Source of the DNA: Xanthomonas boreopolis
Lineage (GTDB): Bacteria > Pseudomonadota > Gammaproteobacteria > Xanthomonadales > Xanthomonadaceae
Length of the DNA stretch: 64,000 nt
Direction of reading: 5' to 3'
Assembly: GCA_014654535.1 (NCBI GenBank)
Contig: BNBA01000002.1
Location: forward strand, 124,001-188,000
Positions 28,237 through 35,907 of this stretch are shown here, piece after piece; within the stretch, counting starts at the first letter, position 1; each line of letters opens with the position of its first letter. The translations under genes and the position numbers were made by a program. Under the pieces are notes generated by a model, which saw only the letters and a program-made list of their open reading frames with translations, had not been told where the DNA came from and ran no database searches.

Positions 28237-30942
28237 ATGGGCAAGCGCATCAATTCCGATCGTTTGGCGTATTCGATTTCCAGGGCGCTCGGCGCCAGGC
28301 CGCAGGCCGGCCGGCTCGCCGCGGCCGTGCTGCTGATGGGGCAGGTGGCGCCCGTGCTGGCCGCGGACGCGCCGGCCGACGACGCCAAGACGCTGGATGC
28401 GATCACGGTGATCTCCACCGGCACGCGCAAGAGCAACATGGCGGTCACCGACAGCCCGGCGCCGATCCAACTGGTCAGCCTCGAGAAACTGGCCTCCACC
28501 GCCGCGCCGGACCTGCAGAACGCCATCGCCAACCAGGTCCCGTCGTACAACGCCAACCAGGTCGGCAGCGACATGGCCAGCCAGACGCTGACCGCCGCAT
28601 TGCGCGGCCTGTCGCCCAACCACACCCTGATCCTGATCAACGGCAAGCGCCTGCACAACACGGCCAACGTCAGCGCCGGCACCGGCGCGGCCGCGCCGGA
28701 CCTGTCGTTCATCCCGGAGGCGGCGGTCGATCACGTGGAAGTGCTGACCGACGGTGCCGCGGCGCTGTACGGCTCGGACGCCATCGCCGGCGTGATCAAC
28801 ATCATCCTGAAGAAGAACCCCGATGGCGGCGAGGTCACGGCCGGCTACTCGGGGTACCAGGACGGCGGCGGCCGCGACTTCAAGTGGGGCGCCAACCTCG
28901 GCTTCGGCGACACCCAGAACTTCTTCAACCTGAGCGTCGAGGCCGAGAACCGGCAGTCGGTGTACCGGTTCGTGCCGTCGGCGATGGGCGCGTGCATCCA
29001 GAACCCGGCCGACTGCCGCGCCAATGGCCTGGGCATGCAGGATTTCGCGCTGAGCGCCGCCAACCTGCAAGCGGTGTTCAATCCCAAGTTCCCCTACCTC
29101 AACAACTGGCTCAATCCGCCGGAGGTGCATCGCAAGGCGCTGTACTTCAACTCCGGGGCGGTGCTCAGCGACAGCGTGTCGTTCTACGCCTTCGGCGGCT
29201 ACGGCAAGAAGACCGCCTCGTCCGAGGAGAACTACCGCGCGCCCGACCAGTTGATGGGCTACACCGATGCCTCGGGCACGGAGCAGTACAGGTACCCCTA
29301 CGGCTTCAACCCATCGGAATACGCCGACGAGGACGACTACACCTTGACCGCCGGCCTGACCGGTTTCGTCGCCGATTGGACGTGGGACGCCTCCACGACC
29401 TACGGCAAGGACAAGATGGACGTCTACACGATCAACTCGATGAACCAGAACCTGTGGAACGAGTTCGGCTATACGCCCACCGACTTCTACGACGGCACGT
29501 TCACCGCCAGCCAGTGGACCAGCGACCTCAACGCCACCCGCGATTTCGACGTAGGCCTGTCCTCGCCGCTGACCTTCAACGCCGGCGTGGAGTACCGCCA
29601 GGACAAGTACGCGATCTCGCCGGGCGACGCCGCCTCCTACTACAAGACCGGCGCCTCGTCCTTCCCCGGCTACAACCCGGCCACCAATACCGGCAGCTAC
29701 AGCCGCAACAGCTATTCGGTGTTCGCCGACGCGATCTTCTATCCGCTGGAGAAGTGGCTGGTCGACACCGCGGTGCGCTACGAGCACTACAGCGACTTCG
29801 GCAGCAAGACCATCGGCAAGCTGACCACCCGCTACGACTTCAGCGACAGCTTCGCGGTGCGCGCCACCGCCAGCACCGGCTTCCGCGCCCCGACCCTGGG
29901 CGAGGAGTACTACTCGGCGGTCAACGTCAGCCCGTCGGGCGCCTACCCGCAACTGCAGCCCAACGGCAGCGCCGCCGCTTCGCTCGGCTTCGGTGCGCTC
30001 AAGCCGGAGACCAGCACCAACTTCTCGCTCGGCTTCGTGTTCAATCCGCTGACCCATCTCACCAGCACGCTGGACTTCTACCGCATCACCATCAAGGACC
30101 GCATCGACCGCGGCAGCTTCTGCTACGTCAGCGGCAGCGCCCCGTGCGACCCGGTCAGCGGCGCGGAAACGGACAGCTACAACACCGCGCTCGGCCAGGC
30201 GCTGGTGGACGGCGGCTACCTGGGCAGCATCGATCCGACCGCGAGCGACGAGGGCTCGTTGGACACCAGTGCGCGCCAGAACATCAGCGTGTACCTGTTC
30301 AATAACGCCCTGGATACCCGCGCGACCGGCGTGGACTGGGTGACCAACTACCTGACCCCGTTCGACTGGGGCTCGGTGGACTGGATCCTGGCGGCCAACT
30401 ACAACAAGCTCGACGTCATCAAGGTCAAGGAAGCGCCGGCGAGCCTCGGCGGCGGTTCGATGTACAGCACCGCCACGCTCATCAACATGGAAAACGCCTC
30501 GCCGAAGTTCCGCGTCAACCTCGGCGCCACCATCAACGTCGGCAAGTTCAGCATCAACGTCACCGAGGCGATCTACGGGCCGCAGTACCAGTGGGCCGAC
30601 ACCAACACCAACGACGAGGGCATGGGCAACGAGTTCCCCGACGAGGTGCTGGCGCAGCTGGATACCAGGGTCATGGACGGCCGCACCTACTACAAGGAGA
30701 AGATCGGCGTGCTGGCCACGACCAACCTCAGCATCTCCTTCAAGCCGAACGACAAGTGGACCCTGACCGTCGGCGGCGACAACATCTTCAACAAGTACCC
30801 GGACAAGTATCCGGCGGCGGTCTGGGACTGGGTGACCTCGCACTACGAGAACCAGTGGGGCTACCTGACCAAGTACCAGACCGGCAGCCCGGTCGGCTAC
30901 TTCGGCGGGCGTTGGTACGCCAAGTTGGCGTACCGGTTCTGA
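28237..30942 (+). CDS. TonB-dependent outer-membrane receptor 1
   Basis: 901-aa outer-membrane transporter. A long signal region (residues 1-43, ending VLAADA) is followed by a TonB-box-like LDAITVIST, a plug domain (about 65-190; TAALRGLSPNHTLILINGKR, DGAAALYGSDAIAGVINIIL), then a 22-strand-type barrel ending in the aromatic WYAKLAYRF. The ligand is not evident. It shares upstream boxes with the next operon, which encodes periplasmic amine-oxidising enzymes, so the ligand is plausibly an amine, amino acid or peptide derivative (inference). Confidence 0.94.
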   Translation: MGKRINSDRLAYSISRALGARPQAGRLAAAVLLMGQVAPVLAADAPADDAKTLDAITVISTGTRKSNMAVTDSPAPIQLVSLEKLASTAAPDLQNAIANQVPSYNANQVGSDMASQTLTAALRGLSPNHTLILINGKRLHNTANVSAGTGAAAPDLSFIPEAAVDHVEVLTDGAAALYGSDAIAGVINIILKKNPDGGEVTAGYSGYQDGGGRDFKWGANLGFGDTQNFFNLSVEAENRQSVYRFVPSAMGACIQNPADCRANGLGMQDFALSAANLQAVFNPKFPYLNNWLNPPEVHRKALYFNSGAVLSDSVSFYAFGGYGKKTASSEENYRAPDQLMGYTDASGTEQYRYPYGFNPSEYADEDDYTLTAGLTGFVADWTWDASTTYGKDKMDVYTINSMNQNLWNEFGYTPTDFYDGTFTASQWTSDLNATRDFDVGLSSPLTFNAGVEYRQDKYAISPGDAASYYKTGASSFPGYNPATNTGSYSRNSYSVFADAIFYPLEKWLVDTAVRYEHYSDFGSKTIGKLTTRYDFSDSFAVRATASTGFRAPTLGEEYYSAVNVSPSGAYPQLQPNGSAAASLGFGALKPETSTNFSLGFVFNPLTHLTSTLDFYRITIKDRIDRGSFCYVSGSAPCDPVSGAETDSYNTALGQALVDGGYLGSIDPTASDEGSLDTSARQNISVYLFNNALDTRATGVDWVTNYLTPFDWGSVDWILAANYNKLDVIKVKEAPASLGGGSMYSTATLINMENASPKFRVNLGATINVGKFSINVTEAIYGPQYQWADTNTNDEGMGNEFPDEVLAQLDTRVMDGRTYYKEKIGVLATTNLSISFKPNDKWTLTVGGDNIFNKYPDKYPAAVWDWVTSHYENQWGYLTKYQTGSPVGYFGGRWYAKLAYRF

Positions 30943-31057
30943 GCGGCCGGCGGCGGGTTCCCGGCGCGACTCCCGTGCGGCCGTCCGCCCTGGCGGGCGG
31001 CAGCGCGACGGGAAACGCGCCGGTCCGCTAGCCGCGGCATCGGAGCGCACGCTCCGG

Positions 31058-31083
31058 CCTACCCGCTCCATCCCGACCTACCC
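31058..31083 (+). promoter_or_regulatory. Paired CCTACCC boxes upstream of the amine-oxidase operon
   Basis: Perfect CCTACCC at 31058-31064 and 31077-31083, 19 bp apart start to start, both followed by GC. Box 2 is followed after 32 bp by CTATGGTC (31116-31123), exactly as upstream of TonB receptor 1. Confidence 0.62.
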
Positions 31084-31116
31084 GCGGCGGGTGGCTTCCG
31101 CCGCCACGCCTGCGGC

Positions 31117-31122
31117 TATGGT
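31117..31122 (+). promoter_or_regulatory. Possible -10 (TATGGT) of the amine-oxidase operon
   Basis: TATGGT inside GGCTATGGTC, 66 bp before the TTG start at 31189. Identical in sequence and spacing to the element at 28142. Confidence 0.45.
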
Positions 31123-31188
31123 CATCGTGCAGTCCGCCTGGCGCCGTGACGAGGGCCAGCGCCGACATGCGGTCCCTATGAGGCTTCG

Positions 31189-32802
31189 TTGAAGATGCAG
31201 GCAAGATCCCGTGGAGCGATGACGCGCCGCCAGCTGCTGGCCAGGATCGGCATGGCGGCCGGTGGCGCGATGATGTACCAGGCGATGAGCAGCCTGGGGA
31301 TGGCGGCGGAATCGGATTTCCGCGAAGGCTTCAGGCTCGAGGGCGATGCGCGCGGCGCCTCGGTGCTGATCCTCGGTGCGGGCCTGGCCGGCATGACCGC
31401 GGCATACGAGTTGCGCAAGGCCGGCTACAGCGTGCAGGTCCTGGAATTCAACGATCGCCCCGGCGGGCGCAACTGGACGCTGCGCGGCGGCGACCGCTAT
31501 ACCGAACTGGGCGGGGCCAGCCAGGAGTGCCGGTTCGACGAGGGCCACTATCTCAACCCGGGGCCGTGGCGGATCCCGCACCACCATCGCGCGGTGCTGG
31601 GGTATTGCCGGCAGTTCGGCGTCGTGCTGGAAGCGTTCAACCAGGTCAACCACAACGCGCTGCTGCACAGCCAGCAGGGCTTCGGGGGCGTGCCGAAGCG
31701 CTTCCGCGAGATCGACGCCGACTACAAGGGGCACGTTTCCGAACTGCTCGCCAAGTGCACGCGGCAGCATGCCCTGGACCAGGCGGTGAGCAAGGAGGAC
31801 CAGGAGCTGTTGCTGGAATCGTTGCGCGCCTGGGGCGCGCTCGACGGCAAGTTCGGCTACGTGAAGGGACGCGAGAGCAGCGAACGCCGCGGCTTCGCCA
31901 AGTATCCCGGCGGCGGGCTCTCCGGCATGCCCGAGTTCTCCGAGCCGTTCTCGGCGCAGGACGTGCTGCGCTCGCGGTTGTGGGCCACGCTGGCGGCCGG
32001 CAGCAACTACGAGATGCAGACCACGATGTTCCAGCCGGTGGGCGGCATGGACCAGATCGGCAAGGCGTTCGCGCGCCAGCTGCCGGGCCTGATCCGCTAC
32101 AACGCCAAGGTCACCGGCATCGACCAGGATGCGCACGGCGTCACCGTCACGTGGCAGGACACCGCCAACGGCCACGCCGAGCAGGTCGCCAAGGCCGATT
32201 GGTGCATCTGCACGATCCCGCTGTCGGTCCTCAGCCGCATCCCGGTCACCGCCAGCGAGGCGATGACCAGCGCGATCGCGGCGGTGCCCTATGCCGCCTC
32301 GGTCAAGGTGGGCCTGCAGTTCAAGCGCCGCTTCTGGGAAGAGGACGAGGCGATCTACGGCGGCATCAGCTATACCGACCTGCCGATCACCCTGATCAGC
32401 TACCCGAGCACCGGCTACCACGGCGCCGGCAAGGGCGTGCTGCTGGGCGCCTACGTGTGGGGGCTGGAAGCCTACGAGTTCACCTCCATGGCGCCGGCCG
32501 AACGCGTGCGCAAGGCGGTGGAATACGGGACGCAACTGCATCCGCAGTACCCGCGCGAATTCGACAACGGCATCGCGGTCGGCTGGCACCGGGTGCCGTT
32601 CACGCACGGCTGCTTCGGCATGTGGAGCGAGCAGGCGCGCGCCGACCACTACCGCAACCTGTGCCAGATCGATGGCCGGCTGGCGCTCGCGGGCGAGCAC
32701 GCGTCCTACATCCCGGCCTGGCAGGAGGGGGCGATCCTGTCCGCCCACGACGTGATCCGGCGCCTGCATGGGCGCGTACTGTCCGAAGGAGGCCGCGCAT
32801 GA
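31189..32802 (+). CDS. Tat-exported flavin amine oxidase/dehydrogenase
   Basis: Flavin-containing amine oxidase superfamily, 537 aa. The N-terminus has a twin-arginine signal (MTRRQLLARIGMAAGG). The FAD dinucleotide fold is VLILGAGLAGMTAAYELRKAG, then FNDRPGGRNWTLRGG, and a C-terminal FAD contact GEHASYIPAWQEGAI. Expected to oxidise a primary or secondary amine or L-amino acid in the periplasm. A cytochrome c gene overlaps its stop (ATGA), so it may pass electrons to cytochrome rather than to oxygen. The start is ambiguous: TTG 31189 (GAGG 5 nt upstream), ATG 31195 or ATG 31219; all keep the Tat motif. Substrate unknown. Confidence 0.9.
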   Translation: MKMQARSRGAMTRRQLLARIGMAAGGAMMYQAMSSLGMAAESDFREGFRLEGDARGASVLILGAGLAGMTAAYELRKAGYSVQVLEFNDRPGGRNWTLRGGDRYTELGGASQECRFDEGHYLNPGPWRIPHHHRAVLGYCRQFGVVLEAFNQVNHNALLHSQQGFGGVPKRFREIDADYKGHVSELLAKCTRQHALDQAVSKEDQELLLESLRAWGALDGKFGYVKGRESSERRGFAKYPGGGLSGMPEFSEPFSAQDVLRSRLWATLAAGSNYEMQTTMFQPVGGMDQIGKAFARQLPGLIRYNAKVTGIDQDAHGVTVTWQDTANGHAEQVAKADWCICTIPLSVLSRIPVTASEAMTSAIAAVPYAASVKVGLQFKRRFWEEDEAIYGGISYTDLPITLISYPSTGYHGAGKGVLLGAYVWGLEAYEFTSMAPAERVRKAVEYGTQLHPQYPREFDNGIAVGWHRVPFTHGCFGMWSEQARADHYRNLCQIDGRLALAGEHASYIPAWQEGAILSAHDVIRRLHGRVLSEGGRA

Positions 32803-33224
32803 AACCGCTGCAGGTATCGACGATCGCCGTGGTACTCGCCGCGATCGCCTGGCTGATGGCGCCGCCGCTCGGGCCGCAGGCGCGCGCGCAGAGTTCCGAT
32901 GCCACGCCGCTGTATCCGCAGGCCGGTTTCGGCGCCGTCGACGGGCGCACCGTCTACCAGGCGATCTGCCAGGGCTGCCACATGCCGGAGGGCCAGGGCG
33001 CGCGCGGTGCCGGCGAGTATCCTGCCCTGGCCGGCAATCCCAAGCTCGCCGCCGCGCCTTACGTGGCGATGATGGTGATCGACGGCCATGCCGGCATGCC
33101 GGGCTTCGGCGAGATCCTCAACGACCGGCAGGTGGCCGAGGTGGTCGGCTACGTGCGCAGCCAGTTCGGCAACCAGTATGCCGACACGCTCAGCATCGAG
33201 GACGTGCCCAGCCTGCGCCACTGA
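32799..33224 (+). CDS. Periplasmic class I c-type cytochrome
   Basis: 141-aa electron carrier. The signal peptide or anchor is about residues 7-30 (ending QARAQ). One heme site, CQGCH, is followed by a distal Met in GHAGMPGFGE. RBS GAAGGAGG lies inside the amine-oxidase gene and the ATG overlaps that gene's stop. The pairing suggests it is the immediate electron acceptor of the flavoenzyme, as in flavocytochrome-type dehydrogenases; this is inferred from context. The azurin gene nearby could be the next carrier. Confidence 0.92.
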   Translation: MKPLQVSTIAVVLAAIAWLMAPPLGPQARAQSSDATPLYPQAGFGAVDGRTVYQAICQGCHMPEGQGARGAGEYPALAGNPKLAAAPYVAMMVIDGHAGMPGFGEILNDRQVAEVVGYVRSQFGNQYADTLSIEDVPSLRH

Positions 33225-33265
33225 ACCGAACCTCCCTTTTCGTTTCCACGCCACAAGGAGCCAGC

Positions 33266-33760
33266 ATGTTCCCGTCCAAGTCCTCCATCGCCGGCCTGTT
33301 GCTGCTGTTGCCGCTGGCCGCCAGCGCCGCCGACGTGGTGCGCCACAAGATCCCGGGCAGCGATTTCCCGATCGCGGCGGCGGTCGAGATACCGGCCGGC
33401 AAGACCACGGTCTACGTCAGCGGCAAGGTGCCGGCGGCGATCGACCCGAGCGCGCCCAAGGACTCGCAGGCGGCCTGGGGCGATACCAAAGCGCAGACCA
33501 TCAGCGTGCTGGCCCAGATCAAGCAGCAGCTCGAGTCGATGGGGCTGGGCATGGGCGACGTGGTGAAGATGCAGGCGTTCCTGGTCGGCGATCCCGCGCT
33601 CGGCGGCAAGATGGATTTCGCGGGGTTCATGGCCGGCTATACCCAGTTCTTCGGCACCAAGGAGCAGCCCAACCTGCCGGCGCGCTCGGCGTTCCAGATC
33701 GCCGCGCTGGGCAATCCGCTGTGGCGCGTCGAGATCGAAGTCGTCGCGGTGCGTCCCTGA
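33266..33760 (+). CDS. RidA-family protein with signal peptide
   Basis: 164 aa. RidA (YjgF/UK114) proteins hydrolyse reactive enamine/imine intermediates released by PLP or flavin enzymes and are normally cytosolic and about 130 aa. Here a signal peptide (SIAGLLLLLPLAASA-A) precedes the domain: VYVSGKVP, QTISVLAQIKQQLESMG, VVKMQAFLVG, PARSAFQIAALGNPLWRVEIEVVAV. The Arg of the active site (PARSAF) is present. Start at 33266 has AAGGAG 5 nt upstream. In an operon with an amine oxidase, it would clear imines in the periplasm. Confidence 0.9.
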   Translation: MFPSKSSIAGLLLLLPLAASAADVVRHKIPGSDFPIAAAVEIPAGKTTVYVSGKVPAAIDPSAPKDSQAAWGDTKAQTISVLAQIKQQLESMGLGMGDVVKMQAFLVGDPALGGKMDFAGFMAGYTQFFGTKEQPNLPARSAFQIAALGNPLWRVEIEVVAVRP

Positions 33761-33782
33761 CGCCCTTTTCGAGGAGGATCGC

Positions 33783-34973
33783 ATGAAGCCTTCGCTCTCC
33801 CGCCGCGCGTTCCTGCGCGATTCGGCCCTGTTCGCCGGCAGCGCCGGCACGCTCACCGGCGCGCCCTGGCTGGCCCAGGCCGCGCCGCTGGCCGGCCGGG
33901 CCACCGCCGATGCGCCGGTGATGATCAACGCCAACGAATATCCGGACGGTCCCTCCGCCGCCGCGTTGAAGGCGATCGCCGAGATCGCGCCGCAGGGCGG
34001 GCGCTACCAGTGGGCACTGCAGATGGAGTTCCTGCAGACGATCGCGCAGCAGCTCGGTGTCGGGATGGATCACCTGATGGCCTATGCCGGCTCCACCGAA
34101 CCGCTCGATTACACGATCCTGGCGTTCACCTCGCCGCAGGCCGCGCTGGTCACGGCCGATCCCACCTACGAAGCCGGCTGGCGCGCCGCCGCGCGCAACG
34201 GCGCACAGGTGATCAAGCTGCCGTTGCGGCAGGACGATTCGCACGACGTGCAGGCGATGTGCGCGGCCGATCCGAAGGCAGGCGTGATCTATATCTGCAA
34301 CCCGAACAACCCCACCGGCTCGGTCACCGCGCGCGCCGACCTGGAATACGCGCTGGCGCACAAGCCCAAGGGCAGCGTGCTGGTGGTCGACGAGGCCTAC
34401 ATCCATTTCTACGACGGCGCGGCCAGCGCGGTGGACATGGTCGCTGCGGGCGAGGACGTGGTCGTGCTGCGCACCTTCTCCAAGCTGTACGGCATGGCCG
34501 GCATCCGCCTGGGTTATGCGGTGGCGCGCCCGGACCTGTTGCAGAAGCTGAAGTTCTATTCGGTCAACAGCCTGCCGGTAACCGCCGTGGCGGCGGGCCT
34601 GGCCAGCCTGCGCGACCCGCAGCTGGTGCCGCGGCGTCGCGCGGCCACCGCCGCGATCCGTACCGACACGATCGCCTTCCTCGAAGGCCAGGGTTATCGC
34701 TGCACGCGCGCGCAGAGCAACTGCTTCATGGTCGACGTCAAGCGGCCGGCCAAGGGCTTCATGGACGACATGGCCACCCATGGCGTGTTCGTCGGGCGCA
34801 GCTGGGAGGTATGGCCGAACGCGTCGCGCATCACCGTCGGCACCGCCGCGGAAATGGCGCGCTTCAAGCAGGCCTTTGTCGAAGTGGCGGCGGGCAGGCG
34901 CGGGCCGTTGCCGGTGCCCTCGCCGGGCATGGCGTTGTACGATCCGATGAACAGGTTCTTCCGCTGCGCATGA
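33783..34973 (+). CDS. Tat-exported PLP-dependent aminotransferase, HisC-like
   Basis: 396 aa, fold-type I aminotransferase. A twin-arginine signal (LSRRAFLRDSALFAG, ending WLAQAA) precedes a complete catalytic domain: AYAGSTEPLDY, NPNNPTGSV, VVDEAYIHF, the PLP lysine in TFSKLYGMAGIRLGYA, and a C-terminal substrate Arg region (SRITVG). The family is histidinol-phosphate aminotransferase-like, but export makes a biosynthetic role unlikely. Tat transport fits a cofactor loaded before export; PvdN and PtaA of pseudomonads are precedents for exported PLP enzymes. AGGAGG 6 nt upstream supports the start. Last gene of the operon. Confidence 0.9.
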   Translation: MKPSLSRRAFLRDSALFAGSAGTLTGAPWLAQAAPLAGRATADAPVMINANEYPDGPSAAALKAIAEIAPQGGRYQWALQMEFLQTIAQQLGVGMDHLMAYAGSTEPLDYTILAFTSPQAALVTADPTYEAGWRAAARNGAQVIKLPLRQDDSHDVQAMCAADPKAGVIYICNPNNPTGSVTARADLEYALAHKPKGSVLVVDEAYIHFYDGAASAVDMVAAGEDVVVLRTFSKLYGMAGIRLGYAVARPDLLQKLKFYSVNSLPVTAVAAGLASLRDPQLVPRRRAATAAIRTDTIAFLEGQGYRCTRAQSNCFMVDVKRPAKGFMDDMATHGVFVGRSWEVWPNASRITVGTAAEMARFKQAFVEVAAGRRGPLPVPSPGMALYDPMNRFFRCA

Positions 34974-35016
34974 GCCGCGACCGGTCGTCGCAGGCACGCC
35001 CATCGATCGTTCTCCC

Positions 35017-35121
35017 AGGGCGTGTCGTGGGCTTGGAACGAGGGTGAAGCGGCTGGCGTGCGTCGAGGCAAGGCGCGCGCTGCGCCCCAGGCATCCCATT
35101 CCAAAGTCGATAACACGCTCT
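35017..35121. mobile_element. Short MITE-like inverted-repeat element
   Basis: 105-bp element with imperfect inverted ends: AGGGCGTGTCGTGGGCTTGG at the left and, on the other strand from the right, AGAGCGTGTTATCGACTTTG. The AGxGCGTGT ends match those of the 269-bp MITE at 40327. No coding capacity. No TA duplication is visible on the left. Its right end abuts TAAAAT, the likely -10 of the azurin gene. Confidence 0.6.
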
Positions 35122-35126
35122 AAAAT
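35099..35126 (+). promoter_or_regulatory. Promoter of azurin, formed at the MITE end
   Basis: TTCCAA (35099-35104), 16-bp spacer, TAAAAT (35121-35126). The -35-like hexamer lies within the inverted-repeat element and the -10 starts at its last base. Leader to the TTG start about 28 nt. Confidence 0.45.
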
Positions 35127-35160
35127 CGCATTCCAAACCGCCGCCTCGAAGGAGCGTCTC

Positions 35161-35610
35161 TTGAAGCTGTTGCAGAAGTTCGCGTTGCTGTCGCTGTGTT
35201 TGGTCGCACCCGCCGCCTGGGCCAAGACCTGCGCGGTCACCATCGTCGGCAACGACCAGATGAAGTTCGACCAGAGCGCCATCAAGCTCGCGCCGGACTG
35301 CACCGAGGTCAGCCTGACCCTCAAGCACAGCGGCAAGATGGCCGCCACGGTGATGGGCCACAACTGGGTGCTGACCCGTACCGCGGATTTCCAGGCGGTC
35401 GCCAATGCCGGGCTGCGCGCCAAGATCGAGGACAGCTACCTGCCCAAGGACGACAAGCGCGTGATCGCCCACACCAAGGTGATCGGCGGCGGCGAGAGCA
35501 CCACGATCAAGTTCCCGACCAGCAAGCTGGAAAAGGGCGGTGCCTACACCTTCTTCTGCTCGTTCCCGGGACACTGGGCGATGATGAAGGGTACGCTGAG
35601 TTTCGGTTGA
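35161..35610 (+). CDS. azu: Azurin
   Basis: Periplasmic blue-copper electron carrier, 149 aa with a signal peptide (ALLSLCLVAPAAWA-K). All type-1 copper ligands are visible: His in MGHNWVL, and Cys, His and Met in FFCSFPGHWAMMKG; the disulfide cysteines (KTCAV, PDCTE) are present. I take the TTG at 35161, which has AAGGAG 6 nt upstream and starts at the signal peptide, rather than the open frame from 35044 that reads through the MITE. It is 190 bp after the aminotransferase gene. Together with the cytochrome c, it could drain electrons from the flavin enzyme (inference). Confidence 0.95.
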   Translation: MKLLQKFALLSLCLVAPAAWAKTCAVTIVGNDQMKFDQSAIKLAPDCTEVSLTLKHSGKMAATVMGHNWVLTRTADFQAVANAGLRAKIEDSYLPKDDKRVIAHTKVIGGGESTTIKFPTSKLEKGGAYTFFCSFPGHWAMMKGTLSFG

Positions 35611-35627
35611 TGCGGTGAGTTCGACTC

Positions 35628-35892
35628 GAGAGCCCCTCTCCCTGCGGAAGAGGGGTTGGAGTGAGGGTACGGGGCGAAGCCGCGCCGCACGAAATCCATG
35701 GTGGCAGCCACGATGAACGCGTCGCCACGCGCCCAGACGGCAAACGATGCGAGCCTGCGCTCTGATGGTTTGCCTTTACCGACGCGTGGCGACGCGTTTT
35801 TCGATACGACGACAGTGGGTTCCCTGCGGCGCGGTTCCGCCCGTACCCTCATCCGCCCTTCGGGGCACCTTCTCCCGAGAGGGAGAAGGGAG
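35628..35892. repeat. Dispersed inverted-repeat element (FCGPYPH type), full copy
   Basis: Convergent gene spacer after azurin. The outer part on the left is GGGTACGGGGCGAAGCCGCG (about 35656-35675); on the right it is the near-complement CGCGGTTCCGCCCGTACCC (about 35831-35849) followed by CTCATCCGCCCTTCGGGGC and a CTTCTCCCGAGAGGGAGAAG hairpin. Inner arms AACGCGTCGCCACGCG (35716-35731) and its exact complement (35783-35798) give a second hairpin. Short open frames here have no recognisable domain. Related copies: 11.94-12.2, 45.13-45.19 and 63.97-64 kb. Confidence 0.65.
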
Positions 35893-35907
35893 TGTCCCTG
35901 GTGACCG

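Noticed and set aside
28141-31071. 976-codon open frame on the minus strand opposite TonB receptor 1
   Set aside because: It mirrors the codon pattern of the plus-strand gene in a high-GC genome; it has no domain, and the plus-strand protein has full receptor signatures.
34974-35160. Azurin treated as the fifth gene of the amine-oxidase operon
   Set aside because: A 187-bp gap with an inverted-repeat element and its own promoter-like sequence separates it. A functional link is possible, but co-transcription is not supported.
35544-35852. 102-codon minus-strand frame after azurin
   Set aside because: It lies within the dispersed inverted-repeat element; similar frames arise wherever the element occurs.
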